DNA of 64,000 nt from Agrococcus jejuensis (GTDB taxonomy: Bacteria; Actinomycetota; Actinomycetes; Actinomycetales; Microbacteriaceae), in the NCBI RefSeq assembly GCF_900099705.1, contig NZ_LT629695.1, positions 124,001-188,000 of the forward strand, written 5' to 3'. The notes below the pieces were generated by a model that was not told the DNA's origin, made no database searches, and saw only the letters and a list, made by a program, of their open reading frames with translations. The position numbers were made by a program, and so were the translations under genes. This document shows, in pieces, positions 10,300 through 21,104 of the stretch. Each line of letters opens with the position of its first letter. The first letter of the stretch is position 1.

Positions 10300-12713
10300 T
10301 GACCGACATCACCGCACCCTCCGACGGCGAGCGCATCGAGGACGTCGATGTCGCCACCGAGATGCAGGGCTCCTTCCTCGAGTACGCCTACTCCGTCATC
10401 TACACGCGCGCCCTGCCCGACGCGCGCGACGGGCTCAAGCCCGTGCAGCGACGCATCCTGTTCCAGATGGCCGAGATGGGGCTCACGCCCGACCGCGGGC
10501 ACGTGAAGTCGGCGCGCGTCGTCGGCGACGTCATGGGCAAGCTGCACCCGCACGGCGACTCCCCCATCTACGACGCGCTCGTGCGCCTCGCGCAGCCGTT
10601 CACGATGCGCGTGCCGCTCGTCGACGGCCACGGCAACTTCGGCTCGCTCGACGACGGCCCCGCCGCGTCGCGCTACACCGAGGCGCGCCTCGACGCCGCG
10701 GGCCTCTCGCTCACCGCGGGCCTCGACGAGGACGTCGTCGACTTCGAGCCGAACTACGACGGCGAGTTCCAGCAGCCGGTCGTGCTGCCCGCGTCGTATC
10801 CGAACCTCCTCGTGAACGGCGCCGCCGGCATCGCCGTCGGCATGGCGACGAACATGGCGCCGCACAACCTCGTCGAGATCGTGCAGGCGGCGAAGCACCT
10901 GCTCGAGCACCCCGACGCGTCGGTCGACGACCTCATGGCGTTCGTGCCCGGCCCCGACCTCCCCGGCGGCGGCATCATCGCGGGCCTCGACGGCGTCCGC
11001 GACGCGTATGCGACGGGCCGCGGCTCGTTCAAGACCCGCGCACGCGTGTCGATCGAGCGCAGCGGCCGCAAGTCGCAGCTCGTCTTCACCGAGCTGCCGT
11101 ACCTCGTCGGCCCCGAGCGCGTCATCGAGAAGATCAAGGACGGCGTGCAGTCGAAGCGCCTCCAGGGCCTCTCCGACGTGCAGGACCTCACCGATCGCAA
11201 GCACGGCCTGCGCCTCGTCGTCGACGTCAAGACGGGCTTCAGCCCCGAGGCGGTGCTCGAGCAGCTCTACCGCGTCACGCCCCTCGAGGACGGCTTCTCG
11301 ATCAACGCCGTCGCGCTCGTCGACGGCACGCCGCGCACGCTCGGCCTCGTCGACCTGCTGCGCGTCTACCTCGACCACCGCCTCCAGGTCGTGCGCCGTC
11401 GCAGCGCCTTCCGCCTGAAGAAGGCCAAGGATCGCCTGCACCTCGTCGAGGGCCTGCTCATCGCGATCGTCGACATCGACGAGGTCATCCAGGTCATCCG
11501 CACGAGCGAGGACGCCGGTCAGGCACGCACGCGCCTGCAGGACGTCTTCGATCTGTCGGAGGCGCAGGCCGAGTACATCCTCGAGCTGCGCCTGCGTCGT
11601 CTCACGCGCTTCTCGCGCATCGAGCTCGAGCAGGAGGCCGAGGAGCTGCGGAACCGGATCGCCGAGCTCGAGCGCATCCTCGCCGACCGCGGCCTGCTGC
11701 GCCGCGTCGTCGCCGACGAGCTCGACGACGTCGCGGAGCGCTTCGGCACGCCGCGCCGCACGCTGCTCACGGAGGCGCGTCCCAAGGCGACGACGAAGGC
11801 GCAGCAGGCGCAGCTCGAGGTCGCCGACGAGCCGACGGCCGTCGTGCTCTCGGCCACGGGCCGCCTCGTACGCATCGACACGACCGAGCCGCTGCCAGCG
11901 CCGGCGCGCCGCTCGCGCCACGACGCCATCCGCGCCGAGGTGCGCACGACGACGCGTGGCTCGTTCGGCGTCGTCACGACGTCGGGGCGCGTGCTGCGCA
12001 CGACGCCCGTCGACCTGCCGTCGGTGCCCGCGACCTCGATCGGCCTCACCGCCGGCCTCAAGCTCAAGGACCTCGTGGCGCTCGAGCGGGGCGAGGACGT
12101 CGTGTCGATCGTGTCGCTCGCCGACGAGCGGCCCATCCTCGTCGCGACGGAGCAGGGCACCGTCAAGCGCACGCTGCCCTCGGCGCTCCCCGATCGCGAC
12201 GAGACCGAGATCATCGCGCTCAAGCCCAAGGACCGCGTCGTCGGCGTGGGCCACGCGACCGACGACGACTGGGTCGTGCTCGTCGCATCCGACGCGCAGG
12301 TGCTGCGCTTCAAGGCGAAGGACGTCAACCCGCAGGGTCCCGGCGCCGCGGGCATGAAGGGCATCTCGCTCAAGGGCGACGCGACCGTGCTATTCGCGGG
12401 CGTCGCGACCGACGCCGCCGCGATCGTCACGGTGACCGCGGCCGCCGAGACCCTCGCGGGCCTCGACGACGCGCGCGTGAAGGTCTCGGTGATCGACGAG
12501 TTCCCCGCGAAGGGACGCGCGACGGGCGGCGTCGCCGGCCACCGCTTCCTCAAGGGCGAGACGACCCTCGCCGCCGCGTGGGCGGGCACGGCCCCGCTCG
12601 CGGTCGGCAGCGACGGCAGCCAGCGCGCGCTGCCCGAGCCGTCGACGCGCACGGGATCGGGGATCGCGATCGAGCAGCCGATCGGCGCGATCGGCACGAC
12701 GCTCGGCAGCTGA
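10299..12713 (+). CDS. parC: DNA topoisomerase IV subunit A
   Basis: The DNA-cleaving subunit of a type IIA topoisomerase; with ParE it decatenates daughter chromosomes. It is 804 residues. The catalytic Tyr lies in [10 protein letters not shown] near residue 127. The quinolone-determining segment reads [19 protein letters not shown], and an isoleucine/TNMAPHNL region follows. The C-terminal beta-pinwheel repeats are present, but I find no GyrA box (QRRGGKG type), which favours ParC over GyrA. parE lies 2 kb downstream on the other strand. The start follows TAGCAT by 11 bases with no clear ribosome site. Confidence 0.92.
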   Translation: MTDITAPSDGERIEDVDVATEMQGSFLEYAYSVIYTRALPDARDGLKPVQRRILFQMAEMGLTPDRGHVKSARVVGDVMGKLHPHGDSPIYDALVRLAQPFTMRVPLVDGHGNFGSLDDGPAASRYTEARLDAAGLSLTAGLDEDVVDFEPNYDGEFQQPVVLPASYPNLLVNGAAGIAVGMATNMAPHNLVEIVQAAKHLLEHPDASVDDLMAFVPGPDLPGGGIIAGLDGVRDAYATGRGSFKTRARVSIERSGRKSQLVFTELPYLVGPERVIEKIKDGVQSKRLQGLSDVQDLTDRKHGLRLVVDVKTGFSPEAVLEQLYRVTPLEDGFSINAVALVDGTPRTLGLVDLLRVYLDHRLQVVRRRSAFRLKKAKDRLHLVEGLLIAIVDIDEVIQVIRTSEDAGQARTRLQDVFDLSEAQAEYILELRLRRLTRFSRIELEQEAEELRNRIAELERILADRGLLRRVVADELDDVAERFGTPRRTLLTEARPKATTKAQQAQLEVADEPTAVVLSATGRLVRIDTTEPLPAPARRSRHDAIRAEVRTTTRGSFGVVTTSGRVLRTTPVDLPSVPATSIGLTAGLKLKDLVALERGEDVVSIVSLADERPILVATEQGTVKRTLPSALPDRDETEIIALKPKDRVVGVGHATDDDWVVLVASDAQVLRFKAKDVNPQGPGAAGMKGISLKGDATVLFAGVATDAAAIVTVTAAAETLAGLDDARVKVSVIDEFPAKGRATGGVAGHRFLKGETTLAAAWAGTAPLAVGSDGSQRALPEPSTRTGSGIAIEQPIGAIGTTLGS

Positions 12714-12722
12714 CGGCCCGAG

Positions 12723-13670
12723 TCAGGGCAGGCTCGGGACGCTCGGCTCCCGCGCCTCTCCCCTGGCCCGCGCATCCTGCGCCAGCCGGTGCCGACGCTC
12801 GATGGCCTGCCCCGCGTACGACGCCGCGACGATGAGCGCAGCGCCGGCGAGCCCCACGAGCGCGAGCGACTCGCCGCCGAGCGCGACGCCCGCGGCGAGC
12901 GCCCACACGGGCTCCGTGCCCATGAGGATGCTCGCGCGCGTCGCCGACGTGCGGCGCACGGCCCACAGCTGCACCACGAAGGCGAACACCGAGCACAGCA
13001 GTCCGAGGAACGCGACGCTCGCCCACCCCCTCGGCGAGAGCGACGCTGCCGCATCGACGAGCGGGGCGCCCGCGATCGCGCACGAGGCGACGGCGCAGAC
13101 GACGAGCTGCACCATGACGACGCCGAGGGTCGAGTCGGAGCGCGTGCGCGTGAGGCGCGCGCTGGCCGTGACGTGCACGGCGCGCACGATCGCCGCGACG
13201 ATCACGAGCAGGTCGCCGACGGTCGGGGTGCGCAGGCCACCGTCGGACACGAGCATCGCGACGCCGACGACGGCGGCGACCGCGGCGACGAAGTACGTGC
13301 GCGGCAGCCACGACCGCGAGGCGACGCTCTCGAGCACGGGCGTGCACACGAGCGCGAGGCTGATGAGCAGCCCGGCGTTCGTCGCCGACGTGAGGTGCAC
13401 GCCCCACGTCTCGAGCCCGATGACGAGCGCCTGCGTGCAGCCGAGCGCCGCCGCGATCGCGAGACCCCGTCCGTGCGGGAGCCGCTCGCGACGCACGACG
13501 CACAGCACGGCGAGGCCGACGACGGCGGCGAGGAAGCGCAGGGCGAGCGTCGAGGCGGCGCCCACCTCCTCGGTCAGCGCCTTGGCGACGAGGAAGCTCG
13601 CACCCCACACGGCCGCGACGGCGACGAGCAGCAGGTCGACGATGGGCTCGGGGATGCGGGAGCGGGGCAT
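12723..13670 (-). CDS. EamA/DMT-family transporter
   Basis: A 315-residue membrane protein with two EamA repeats and about ten hydrophobic helices. The first repeat begins at LLLVAVAAVWGASFLVAKAL and the second at about residue 160 (VGDLLVIVAAIVRAVHV). Family members export amino acids, metabolites or drugs; the substrate is unknown. The ATG at 13670 was chosen because it opens directly before the first helix. It is divergent from the LysR-type regulator and convergent with parC. A regulator-exporter pairing like this often means the regulator controls the exporter, which is an inference here. Confidence 0.88.
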   Translation of the reverse strand: MPRSRIPEPIVDLLLVAVAAVWGASFLVAKALTEEVGAASTLALRFLAAVVGLAVLCVVRRERLPHGRGLAIAAALGCTQALVIGLETWGVHLTSATNAGLLISLALVCTPVLESVASRSWLPRTYFVAAVAAVVGVAMLVSDGGLRTPTVGDLLVIVAAIVRAVHVTASARLTRTRSDSTLGVVMVQLVVCAVASCAIAGAPLVDAAASLSPRGWASVAFLGLLCSVFAFVVQLWAVRRTSATRASILMGTEPVWALAAGVALGGESLALVGLAGAALIVAASYAGQAIERRHRLAQDARARGEAREPSVPSLP

Positions 13671-13741
13671 GCTCCTACGCTCGCCGAGGCGACGCGGTAG
13701 AGCAACGGCCAGTGTCTTGCGCATCCCGTAAGGTCAGCCTC

Positions 13742-14659
13742 ATGGATCCGATCCACCTGCGGCTGCTGCGCGAGCTCGCCACCCGCGGCAGCGTCGCGGC
13801 GGTCGCCGCCGCCCAGCACGTCTCGGCGTCGGCCGTCTCGCAGCAGCTCGCCGTGCTGCAGTCGCGCTCCCCCGTGCCCCTCACGATGCGCCGCGGACGC
13901 GTGCTCGTGCTCACGCCCGCCGGCGAGGCCCTCGCGGCCGCCGGCGTGCGCGTCGAGGAGGCGCTCGTCGGCGCGCGCGAGGCCGTCGGCGCGTTCGTCG
14001 ACGACGTCGAGCGGCCCGTGCGCGTCTCGGCGTTCCACAGCGCCGGGCTCATGCTCTTCGGCCCCCTGCTGCGCGCCGTCGAGGGCGGCCCGTCGCTGCT
14101 GCTCACCGACGCCGACGTCGCGAACCGCGACTTCCCGGCCCTGACGCTCGATCACGACGTCGTCGTGGCGCACCGCCTCTCGCACGACGCCGAGTGGCCG
14201 CGCGACCGCGTGGTGACGACGCCGCTGCTGGCCGAGCCGCTCGTGATCGCGATGCCGACGACGCATCGCCTCGCGGGCCGCGACCGGCTGACGGCTGCGG
14301 ACCTCGCCGACGAGCCCTGGGTGTCGGTGCACGAGGGGTTCCCGCTCGCTGGCGTGATCGCGCACGTCGGCGCCGTCGCGGGGCGACCGCCGCGCATCCT
14401 GCACCGCATCAACGACTTCTCGGTGACGGCCGAGGTCGTGCGCGCGGGCGCCGCCATCGCGATCATGCCGAGCGTGGCGGGGCAGCCGCTCGCGACCGAC
14501 GGGCTCGTGCTGCGACGGCTCGACGACGTCGACCTCGTGCGGCACGTCGACGCCCTGTCGCGGCCCGACGCGCTCGCCTCGGCCGCCGTGCGGCGCACGC
14601 TCGAGGCGCTCGTCGACGTCGCGGGACGCGCGCTCGACGCGACGCCAGCGACGACCTGA
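13742..14659 (+). CDS. LysR-family transcriptional regulator
   Basis: A 305-residue DNA-binding regulator. The N-terminal winged helix-turn-helix covers residues 1-60 (LRELATRGSVAAVAAAQHVS then VSQQLAVLQ), followed by a substrate-binding-protein-like effector domain from about residue 90. The first helix-turn-helix has the usual ASAVSQQL recognition pattern. The effector is unknown. A hexamer TAAGGT ends seven bases before the ATG, so translation is probably leaderless. The divergent EamA exporter is the likely target; the stop lies seven bases from the parE stop. Confidence 0.9.
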   Translation: MDPIHLRLLRELATRGSVAAVAAAQHVSASAVSQQLAVLQSRSPVPLTMRRGRVLVLTPAGEALAAAGVRVEEALVGAREAVGAFVDDVERPVRVSAFHSAGLMLFGPLLRAVEGGPSLLLTDADVANRDFPALTLDHDVVVAHRLSHDAEWPRDRVVTTPLLAEPLVIAMPTTHRLAGRDRLTAADLADEPWVSVHEGFPLAGVIAHVGAVAGRPPRILHRINDFSVTAEVVRAGAAIAIMPSVAGQPLATDGLVLRRLDDVDLVRHVDALSRPDALASAAVRRTLEALVDVAGRALDATPATT

Positions 14660-14665
14660 CGGGCG

Positions 14666-16768
14666 TCAGACGTCGATGCGCTCGCGGTCGAAGCCGGGCG
14701 CGTTGACGATGAACTCCTTGCGCGGCGCGACGTCGTTGCCCATGAGCAGCTCGAACACCTGGGTCGCGCGCTCGGTGTCGGTGATCGTGACGCGGCGCAG
14801 CGTGCGCTTGCGGCGATCCATCGTCGTCTCGGCCAGCTGGTCGACGTCCATCTCGCCGAGGCCCTTGTAGCGCTGCGGCTTGTCGAACGTGCGGCCCTGC
14901 TTCGCGAGCCGTGCCTGCAGCGCCGTGTTCTCGGCGTCGGAGTACGTGTAGACGATCTCGCCGGGCGTGCGCCCCTTCGCCTTGACGACCGTGCGGTGCA
15001 GCGGCGGCACGGCGGCGAAGACTCGGCCGCCCTCGATGAGCGGGCGCGCGTAGCGGTGCAGCAGCGTGAGCAGCAGCGTGCGGATGTGCGCGCCGTCGAC
15101 GTCGGCGTCGGACAGGATGATGACCTTGCCGTAGCGGGCGGCCTCGAGCTCGAACGTGCGGCCCGATCCCGCGCCGATGACCTGCAGGATCGCGGCGCAC
15201 TCCGCGTTGGCGAGCATGTCGGCCATCGAGGCCTTCTGCACGTTGAGGATCTTGCCGCGGATGGGCAGGATCGCCTGGAACTCGGAGTCGCGCGCGGGCT
15301 TGGCGGTGCCGAGCGCCGAGTCGCCCTCGACGATGAACAGCTCGTTCTGCGTCGTGTCCGACGAGCGGCAGTCGGCGAGCTTCGGCGGCAGCGAGGAGGA
15401 CTCGAGCGCCGTCTTGCGTCGCTGCGTCTCCTTGAGCTGGCGGGCCGAGAGGCGCGCCTTCATCTCCGAGACGACCTTCTCGAGCACGAGTCCCGACTGC
15501 GTCTTGTCGTCGCGCTTCGTCGAGGTGAAGCGCTCGAGCAGGCCCTGCGTGAGCACCTTCGAGACGACCTGGCGCACGGCGGGCGTGCCGAGCACCTCCT
15601 TCGTCTGGCCCTCGAACTGCGGCTCGGGCAGGCGCACGGTCACGACGGCCGTGAGGCCCGCCGAGATGTCGTCCTTCTCGAGCTTGTCGGTGCCGGCCTT
15701 GAGGCGACGGGCGTTGGCGGCGACCTGGTCGCGCAGCACCTTCGTGAGCGCCTGGTCGTAGCCGGTCTGGTGCGTGCCGCCCTTGGGCGTCGCGATGATG
15801 TTGACGTACGACTGCACGACGGTCTCGTAGCCGGTGCCCCAGCGCATGGCGATGTCGACCTCGCACGTGCGCTGCACCTCGCGCGAGACCATGTGGCCCG
15901 TCTGCTCGTCGAGCACGGGCACGGTCTCCGAGAAGCCGCCCTCGCCCTGGATGCGCCACGTGTCGGTGAGCGACGCGTCGGGGGCGAGGAAGTCGACGAA
16001 CTCCGAGATGCCACCGTCGTAGCGGAACGTCTGGATGCGGTCGGCCGCGCCCTCGCCCTCGGCGTCGGGCGTGCGGTCGTCGGCGATCTCGAGCTCGAGG
16101 CCCGGCACGAGGAACGCGGTCTGGCGAGCGCGGCGCACGAGGCCGTCGAGCTGGAAGGCCGCGTCGCGCGTGAAGATCTGCGGGTCGGCCCAGTAGCGCA
16201 CGCGCGTGCCGGTGACGCCCTTGGCGACCTTGCCGACCTTGCGCAGGCGGGAGCCGTCGACGAAGGGCACGAACGTCGCGGTCGGCGATGCGCCGTCGGC
16301 GCCGTCGAGGAACTCGCCGGGCTCGCCGCGGTGGAAGCTCATGGCCCACGTGGCGCCGTCGCGGTCGACCTCGACGTCGAGGCGCTCGGATAGGGCGTTG
16401 ACGACCGAGGCGCCGACGCCGTGCAGGCCGCCGGAGGAGGCATAGGCGCCGCCGCCGAACTTGCCGCCCGCGTGGAGCTTCGTGAAGATCACCTCGACGC
16501 CCGTGAGGCCCGTGCGGGGCTCGACGTCGATGGGCAGGCCGCGGGCGCGGTCGCGCACCTCGACGGAGCCGTCGGCGTGCAGCTGCACCTCGATGCGGGT
16601 GCCGTGGCCGGCGAGCGCCTCGTCGACGGAGTTGTCGATGATCTCCCACAGGCAGTGCATGAGGCCGCGCGAGTCGGTCGACCCGATGTACATGCCGGGG
16701 CGCTTGCGCACCGCCTCGAGTCCCTCGAGGACCGACAGGTGCCTGGCGGTGTAGTCGTTCGACGCCAA
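14666..16768 (-). CDS. parE: DNA topoisomerase IV subunit B
   Basis: The ATPase subunit of topoisomerase IV, 700 residues. The GHKL domain has EIIDNSVDEALAG (Mg-binding Asn, about residue 45) and the ATP-lid region GGKFGGGAY. The Toprim domain has FIVEGDSALGTAK and ILSDADVDGAHIRTL, with the metal-binding acidic residues. The usual DxGxG of the ATP site reads DRARG here, an Ala for the first Gly. Start is a TTG at 16768 with AGGAG five bases upstream. The leader begins after a -10-like TAGGCT. Partner ParC is encoded 2 kb away. Confidence 0.93.
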   Translation of the reverse strand: MASNDYTARHLSVLEGLEAVRKRPGMYIGSTDSRGLMHCLWEIIDNSVDEALAGHGTRIEVQLHADGSVEVRDRARGLPIDVEPRTGLTGVEVIFTKLHAGGKFGGGAYASSGGLHGVGASVVNALSERLDVEVDRDGATWAMSFHRGEPGEFLDGADGASPTATFVPFVDGSRLRKVGKVAKGVTGTRVRYWADPQIFTRDAAFQLDGLVRRARQTAFLVPGLELEIADDRTPDAEGEGAADRIQTFRYDGGISEFVDFLAPDASLTDTWRIQGEGGFSETVPVLDEQTGHMVSREVQRTCEVDIAMRWGTGYETVVQSYVNIIATPKGGTHQTGYDQALTKVLRDQVAANARRLKAGTDKLEKDDISAGLTAVVTVRLPEPQFEGQTKEVLGTPAVRQVVSKVLTQGLLERFTSTKRDDKTQSGLVLEKVVSEMKARLSARQLKETQRRKTALESSSLPPKLADCRSSDTTQNELFIVEGDSALGTAKPARDSEFQAILPIRGKILNVQKASMADMLANAECAAILQVIGAGSGRTFELEAARYGKVIILSDADVDGAHIRTLLLTLLHRYARPLIEGGRVFAAVPPLHRTVVKAKGRTPGEIVYTYSDAENTALQARLAKQGRTFDKPQRYKGLGEMDVDQLAETTMDRRKRTLRRVTITDTERATQVFELLMGNDVAPRKEFIVNAPGFDRERIDV

Positions 16769-16792
16769 GGATGCTCCTTCTGCTCGCCATCC

Positions 16793-16798
16793 AGCCTA
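16793..16798 (-). promoter_or_regulatory. Predicted parE -10 element
   Basis: TAGGCT on the minus strand lies 24 bases before the parE TTG, leaving a short leader that carries the AAGGAG ribosome site. Confidence 0.45.
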
Positions 16799-16924
16799 TG
16801 GACCGGCGACGAACACCAGGTGCAGGCACGCGGCGTACGCCGCGCGCGAAACGACGCCAGATGTCACGCGGATGCAACAGACGACGTGGCAGAGTGGATG
16901 AACGTCAGGAGAAGGAGGTACCCC

Positions 16925-17140
16925 GTGAACGACACCATCTCGACCATCGAGTCGGAGGCCACGGCACCGCTCACCGGTCTCGACCGCTGCGACAGCTGCG
17001 GTGCGCAGGCCTACGTGCGAGCGACCATGGAGTCCGGCGTCCTCCTGTTCTGCGCCCACCACGCGACGAAGCACCGCGAGAAGCTCGCGCCCCTCGCATC
17101 GGTGTGGCACGACGAGAGCGAGCGTCTGCAGCAGGACTGA
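16925..17140 (+). CDS. DUF7455 small zinc-finger-like protein
   Basis: A 71-residue actinobacterial protein of unknown function. A compact metal-site pattern is visible: LDRCDSCGAQAYVRA near residue 22 and LFCAHHATKHREKL near residue 42, giving Cys, Cys, Cys and His ligands. The start is the GTG at 16925, with a near-perfect GAAGGAGGT ribosome site. It is divergent from parE and followed by a hairpin terminator, so it is probably transcribed alone. Strong translation signals suggest an abundant protein, perhaps binding nucleic acid, but that is inference. Confidence 0.87.
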   Translation: MNDTISTIESEATAPLTGLDRCDSCGAQAYVRATMESGVLLFCAHHATKHREKLAPLASVWHDESERLQQD

Positions 17141-17159
17141 GTCCGCTGCCACGACGAGG

Positions 17160-17187
17160 AAGGGCCCGCCGCGAGGCGGGCCCTTCT
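17160..17187. terminator. Hairpin terminator between DUF7455 and the ABC operon
   Basis: AAGGGCCCGCC (17160-17170) pairs with its complement at 17175-17185 over a GCGA loop, between convergent genes. Confidence 0.8.
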
Positions 17188-17249
17188 GCGTGTCTGGACC
17201 TGCGTGTCCGGCACCGGCGCGCGCCCAGCATCCGCGCGGGTCCGCGGGC

Positions 17250-18029
17250 TCAGCCGAGCGGGTCGGTGAGCCGGCGCAGGAACCGCTGCAGGCGCTCGGA
17301 CTGCGGGTTGTCGAACAGCTGCTCGGGCGTGCCCTGCTCGACGACGACGCCGTGGTCGAAGAACGAGACGGTGTCAGCGACGGCACGCGCGAACGCGAGC
17401 TCGTGCGTCACGATCGCCATGGTCCAGCCGTCGTCGGCGAGCTCGCCCACGACCTTCAGCACCTCGCCGACGAGCTCGGGGTCGAGGGCGCTCGTGGGCT
17501 CGTCGAAGAGCAGCATCTGGGGCCGCATCGCGAGGGCGCGCACGATGCCGACGCGCTGCTGCTGTCCCCCGGAGAGCTCCGACGGACGGGCGGCGGCCTT
17601 CTCGGCGAGCCCGACGCGCTCGAGCAGCGCCATGGCGCGCTCGACGGCCTCCTGCCGCGGCACCCTCTGCACGACCGTCGGCCCGACGATGACGTTGTCG
17701 AGCACCGTGAGGTGCGGGAAGAGGTGGTGCTGCTGGAAGACCATCGATGACAGCGCCGCGAGGCGAGCGCGGTCGGCGCGCGAGAGCCCGCTGGCGAGGT
17801 CGATCGACCAGTCGGGCGTCGTGAGCGTGCCTTGCTCGGCGACCTCGAGGCCGTTGAGCGAGCGCAGCACCGTCGTCTTGCCGGAGCCCGAGGGCCCGAT
17901 GAGCGCGTGCACGCGGCCGGGCCACAGGTCGAGGTCGACGCCGTGCAGCACCGTGAGGTCGCCGAACGACTTGACCAGCCCGCGCACGGCGAGCAGTGGC
18001 TGGGATGCGGGAGCGACGTCAGACGGCAT
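17250..18029 (-). CDS. Amino acid ABC transporter ATP-binding protein
   Basis: The ATPase of a polar amino acid importer, 259 residues. Walker A is GPSGSGKTT (about residue 45), the Q-loop is MVFQQHHLFPHL, the signature is LSGGQQQRVGIVRAL, Walker B is MLLFDEPTSALDPE, and the switch His is in IVTHELAFA. The order and spacing match GlnQ/ArtP-type ATPases, although the usual extended consensus is slightly altered. Its start overlaps the permease stop by 11 bases. It works at the membrane with the permease and the lipoprotein encoded upstream. Confidence 0.93.
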   Translation of the reverse strand: MPSDVAPASQPLLAVRGLVKSFGDLTVLHGVDLDLWPGRVHALIGPSGSGKTTVLRSLNGLEVAEQGTLTTPDWSIDLASGLSRADRARLAALSSMVFQQHHLFPHLTVLDNVIVGPTVVQRVPRQEAVERAMALLERVGLAEKAAARPSELSGGQQQRVGIVRALAMRPQMLLFDEPTSALDPELVGEVLKVVGELADDGWTMAIVTHELAFARAVADTVSFFDHGVVVEQGTPEQLFDNPQSERLQRFLRRLTDPLG

Positions 18030-18675
18030 GGCGATCGAGCCTCCTCTCGAGGGCGTCCTGCCCGAAGGCGAGGATCGTGCAGAGCACCCAGTAGACGGCG
18101 GCGGCGACGCCGTACACGAGCAGGAACTCGCCGCTCGGCGCGGCGATCTGCTGCGCGGTGCGGAACAGCTCGGTGACGAGGATCGTCGACGCGAGCGACG
18201 AGTCCTTCACGAGCGAGATGAACGTGTTCGACAGCGGCGGCACGGCGACGCGCGCGGCCTGCGGCAGGATGATGCGCTGCAGAGCCTGGCCGCGACGCAT
18301 GCCGAGCATCGACGACGCCTCCCACTGTCCTCGCGGGATCGAGAGGATCGCGGCGCGCACGACCTCGGCCGCGTAGCCGCCGACGTTGAGCGACAGCGCG
18401 ATGATCGCGCTCGGCCAGGGGTCGATCGTCAGCCCGATGGACGGCAGGCCGAAGAACACGATGAAGAGCTGCACGAGCAGCGGCGTGCCTCGGATGAGCG
18501 AGATGTAGACGCGTGCGATGCCCGAGAGCACGGCGACGCCCGAGATCCGCATGAGCGCGAGCCCGATCGCCAGCGCGAGGCCGATGGCGAACGAGACGAG
18601 CGTCAGCGGGATCGTGCCGACCAGCCCGCCGAGGGCGATCGGCCCGATCGACGAGAGGACGAGGTCCCAGTCCAT
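18019..18675 (-). CDS. Amino acid ABC transporter permease
   Basis: A 218-residue membrane permease of the His/Glu/Gln/Arg family. It has about five hydrophobic helices and the EAA-type loop GMRRGQALQRIILPQAARVA near residue 130, which docks on the ATPase. An N-terminal GTIPLTLVSFAIGLALAI segment is typical. A -10-like TAGGCT ends six bases before the ATG, inside the gap after the binding-protein gene. So the permease and ATPase may also be made from a leaderless internal message, separate from the binding protein. The substrate is not fixed by sequence. Confidence 0.93.
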   Translation of the reverse strand: MDWDLVLSSIGPIALGGLVGTIPLTLVSFAIGLALAIGLALMRISGVAVLSGIARVYISLIRGTPLLVQLFIVFFGLPSIGLTIDPWPSAIIALSLNVGGYAAEVVRAAILSIPRGQWEASSMLGMRRGQALQRIILPQAARVAVPPLSNTFISLVKDSSLASTILVTELFRTAQQIAAPSGEFLLVYGVAAAVYWVLCTILAFGQDALERRLDRHAV

Positions 18676-18701
18676 GCTGCGAGCCTAGGGCCGTCGAACG
18701 G

Positions 18702-19529
18702 CTACGACTGCGGGACCGAGACGTCCTCGCCGAAGTAGCGGTCGGAGATCTCGGCGAGCGTGCCGTCGGCGGCGAGCGTCGCGAGAGCCTCGTCGATCGC
18801 GGCCTGCAGGTCCTCGCTGCCCTGACGCAGCGTCACGGCCGACTCCGACACATCGTCGGTCTCGGCGACGATGTCGACGCCGATGTCGCCGCCGCCCTGC
18901 GACTGCTGGTAGTCGAGGAACGTGAGGCGGTCGTTGATCGTCGCGTCGACGCGTCCGGTGCGCAGCAGCTCGACGGCCTGCGCGAAGCCCTCGACGCCTT
19001 CGACCGTCGCACCGTTCTCGGTCGCGACGTCGGCCCAGTTCGACGTGAGCGACTGTGCGCTGGTGGCGCCCTCGAGGTCGTCGAACGACTGGATGTCGGA
19101 GTCCGTCGGCACGATGAGCACGCCGGGCGAGTACGTGTACGGCGTCGAGAACAGGTAGCGCTCGGAGCGCTCGGGGTTGATCGACACCTGGTTGGCGATG
19201 ACGTCCCAGCGGCCCGAGTCGAGGCCCGCGAAGATCGCATCCCACTGCGTCTCCTCGAACTGCACCTCGACGCCGAGCTCCTCGGCGACGGCCGTGATGA
19301 CCTCGACGTCGTAGCCCGTGAGCTCGCCCGTGCCGCCGTCGGCGTGGAACGAGAACGGCGAGTACGTGCCCTCGGTGCCCACGACGAGCACGCCCGCCTC
19401 CTGCACGTCGGCGAGCGTGAGGCCGCCGGCCTCCTCCTCGGTCGAGGCGGACGACGAGCAGCCGGCCAGCGCGAGGGTGGCGACGGCGGCGGTGGCGGCT
19501 GCGATGCGCAGCGACTTCGAGATCGACAT
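18702..19529 (-). CDS. Amino acid ABC transporter substrate-binding lipoprotein
   Basis: A 275-residue extracellular binding protein of family 3. The N-terminus is a lipoprotein signal peptide ending in LALAGCSSS, so Cys at about residue 24 should be lipidated and anchored outside the membrane. The mature domain starts near ADVQEAGVLVVGTEGTYSPF and has the family's GYDVEVITAVAEELG motif. The ligand is a polar amino acid, otherwise unknown. Start is the ATG at 19529 with AAGAAGGAA upstream. A -10-like TACGAT (19569-19564) gives a leader of about 30 bases. Confidence 0.93.
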   Translation of the reverse strand: MSISKSLRIAAATAAVATLALAGCSSSASTEEEAGGLTLADVQEAGVLVVGTEGTYSPFSFHADGGTGELTGYDVEVITAVAEELGVEVQFEETQWDAIFAGLDSGRWDVIANQVSINPERSERYLFSTPYTYSPGVLIVPTDSDIQSFDDLEGATSAQSLTSNWADVATENGATVEGVEGFAQAVELLRTGRVDATINDRLTFLDYQQSQGGGDIGVDIVAETDDVSESAVTLRQGSEDLQAAIDEALATLAADGTLAEISDRYFGEDVSVPQS

Positions 19530-19576
19530 GGGTATCGGCGTTCCTTCTTGGGGGTAGAGGTCCATCGTATGCCGAA

Positions 19577-19606
19577 GGGGCGCCACCCGATGACGGGTGA
19601 CGCCCC
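19577..19606 (-). terminator. Hairpin terminator after sigA
   Basis: GGGGCG-CACCCG pairs with CGGGTG-CGCCCC around an ATGA loop, with a single bulged pair. It lies 22 bases beyond the sigA stop and just before the promoter of the binding-protein gene. Confidence 0.75.
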
Positions 19607-19627
19607 ATGACGTGTCAGGCGGTCGGC

Positions 19628-20935
<1,308 letters not shown>

Positions 20936-21023
20936 GGCACCTCCTGGAGGTCTTCGGCGGGCAAGGATGCGGATGCCCGTCGACGACAAGATGCCTCTTG
21001 CGCCCGACGGGCCGATGTGTACC

Positions 21024-21029
21024 ATTATA
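21024..21029 (-). promoter_or_regulatory. sigA -10 element (consensus TATAAT)
   Basis: A perfect TATAAT lies on the minus strand 89 bases before the sigA start. The matching -35 position is weak. It is the only consensus hexamer I found in a GC-rich intergenic region of this window. Confidence 0.6.
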
Positions 21030-21104
21030 GCGCCGCGCAGGGCTCGAGCATTCCCGCTCGCCCGCACCGGCATCCGCGCACCCTCGGCTGCGCAGCCTCG
21101 CGCC

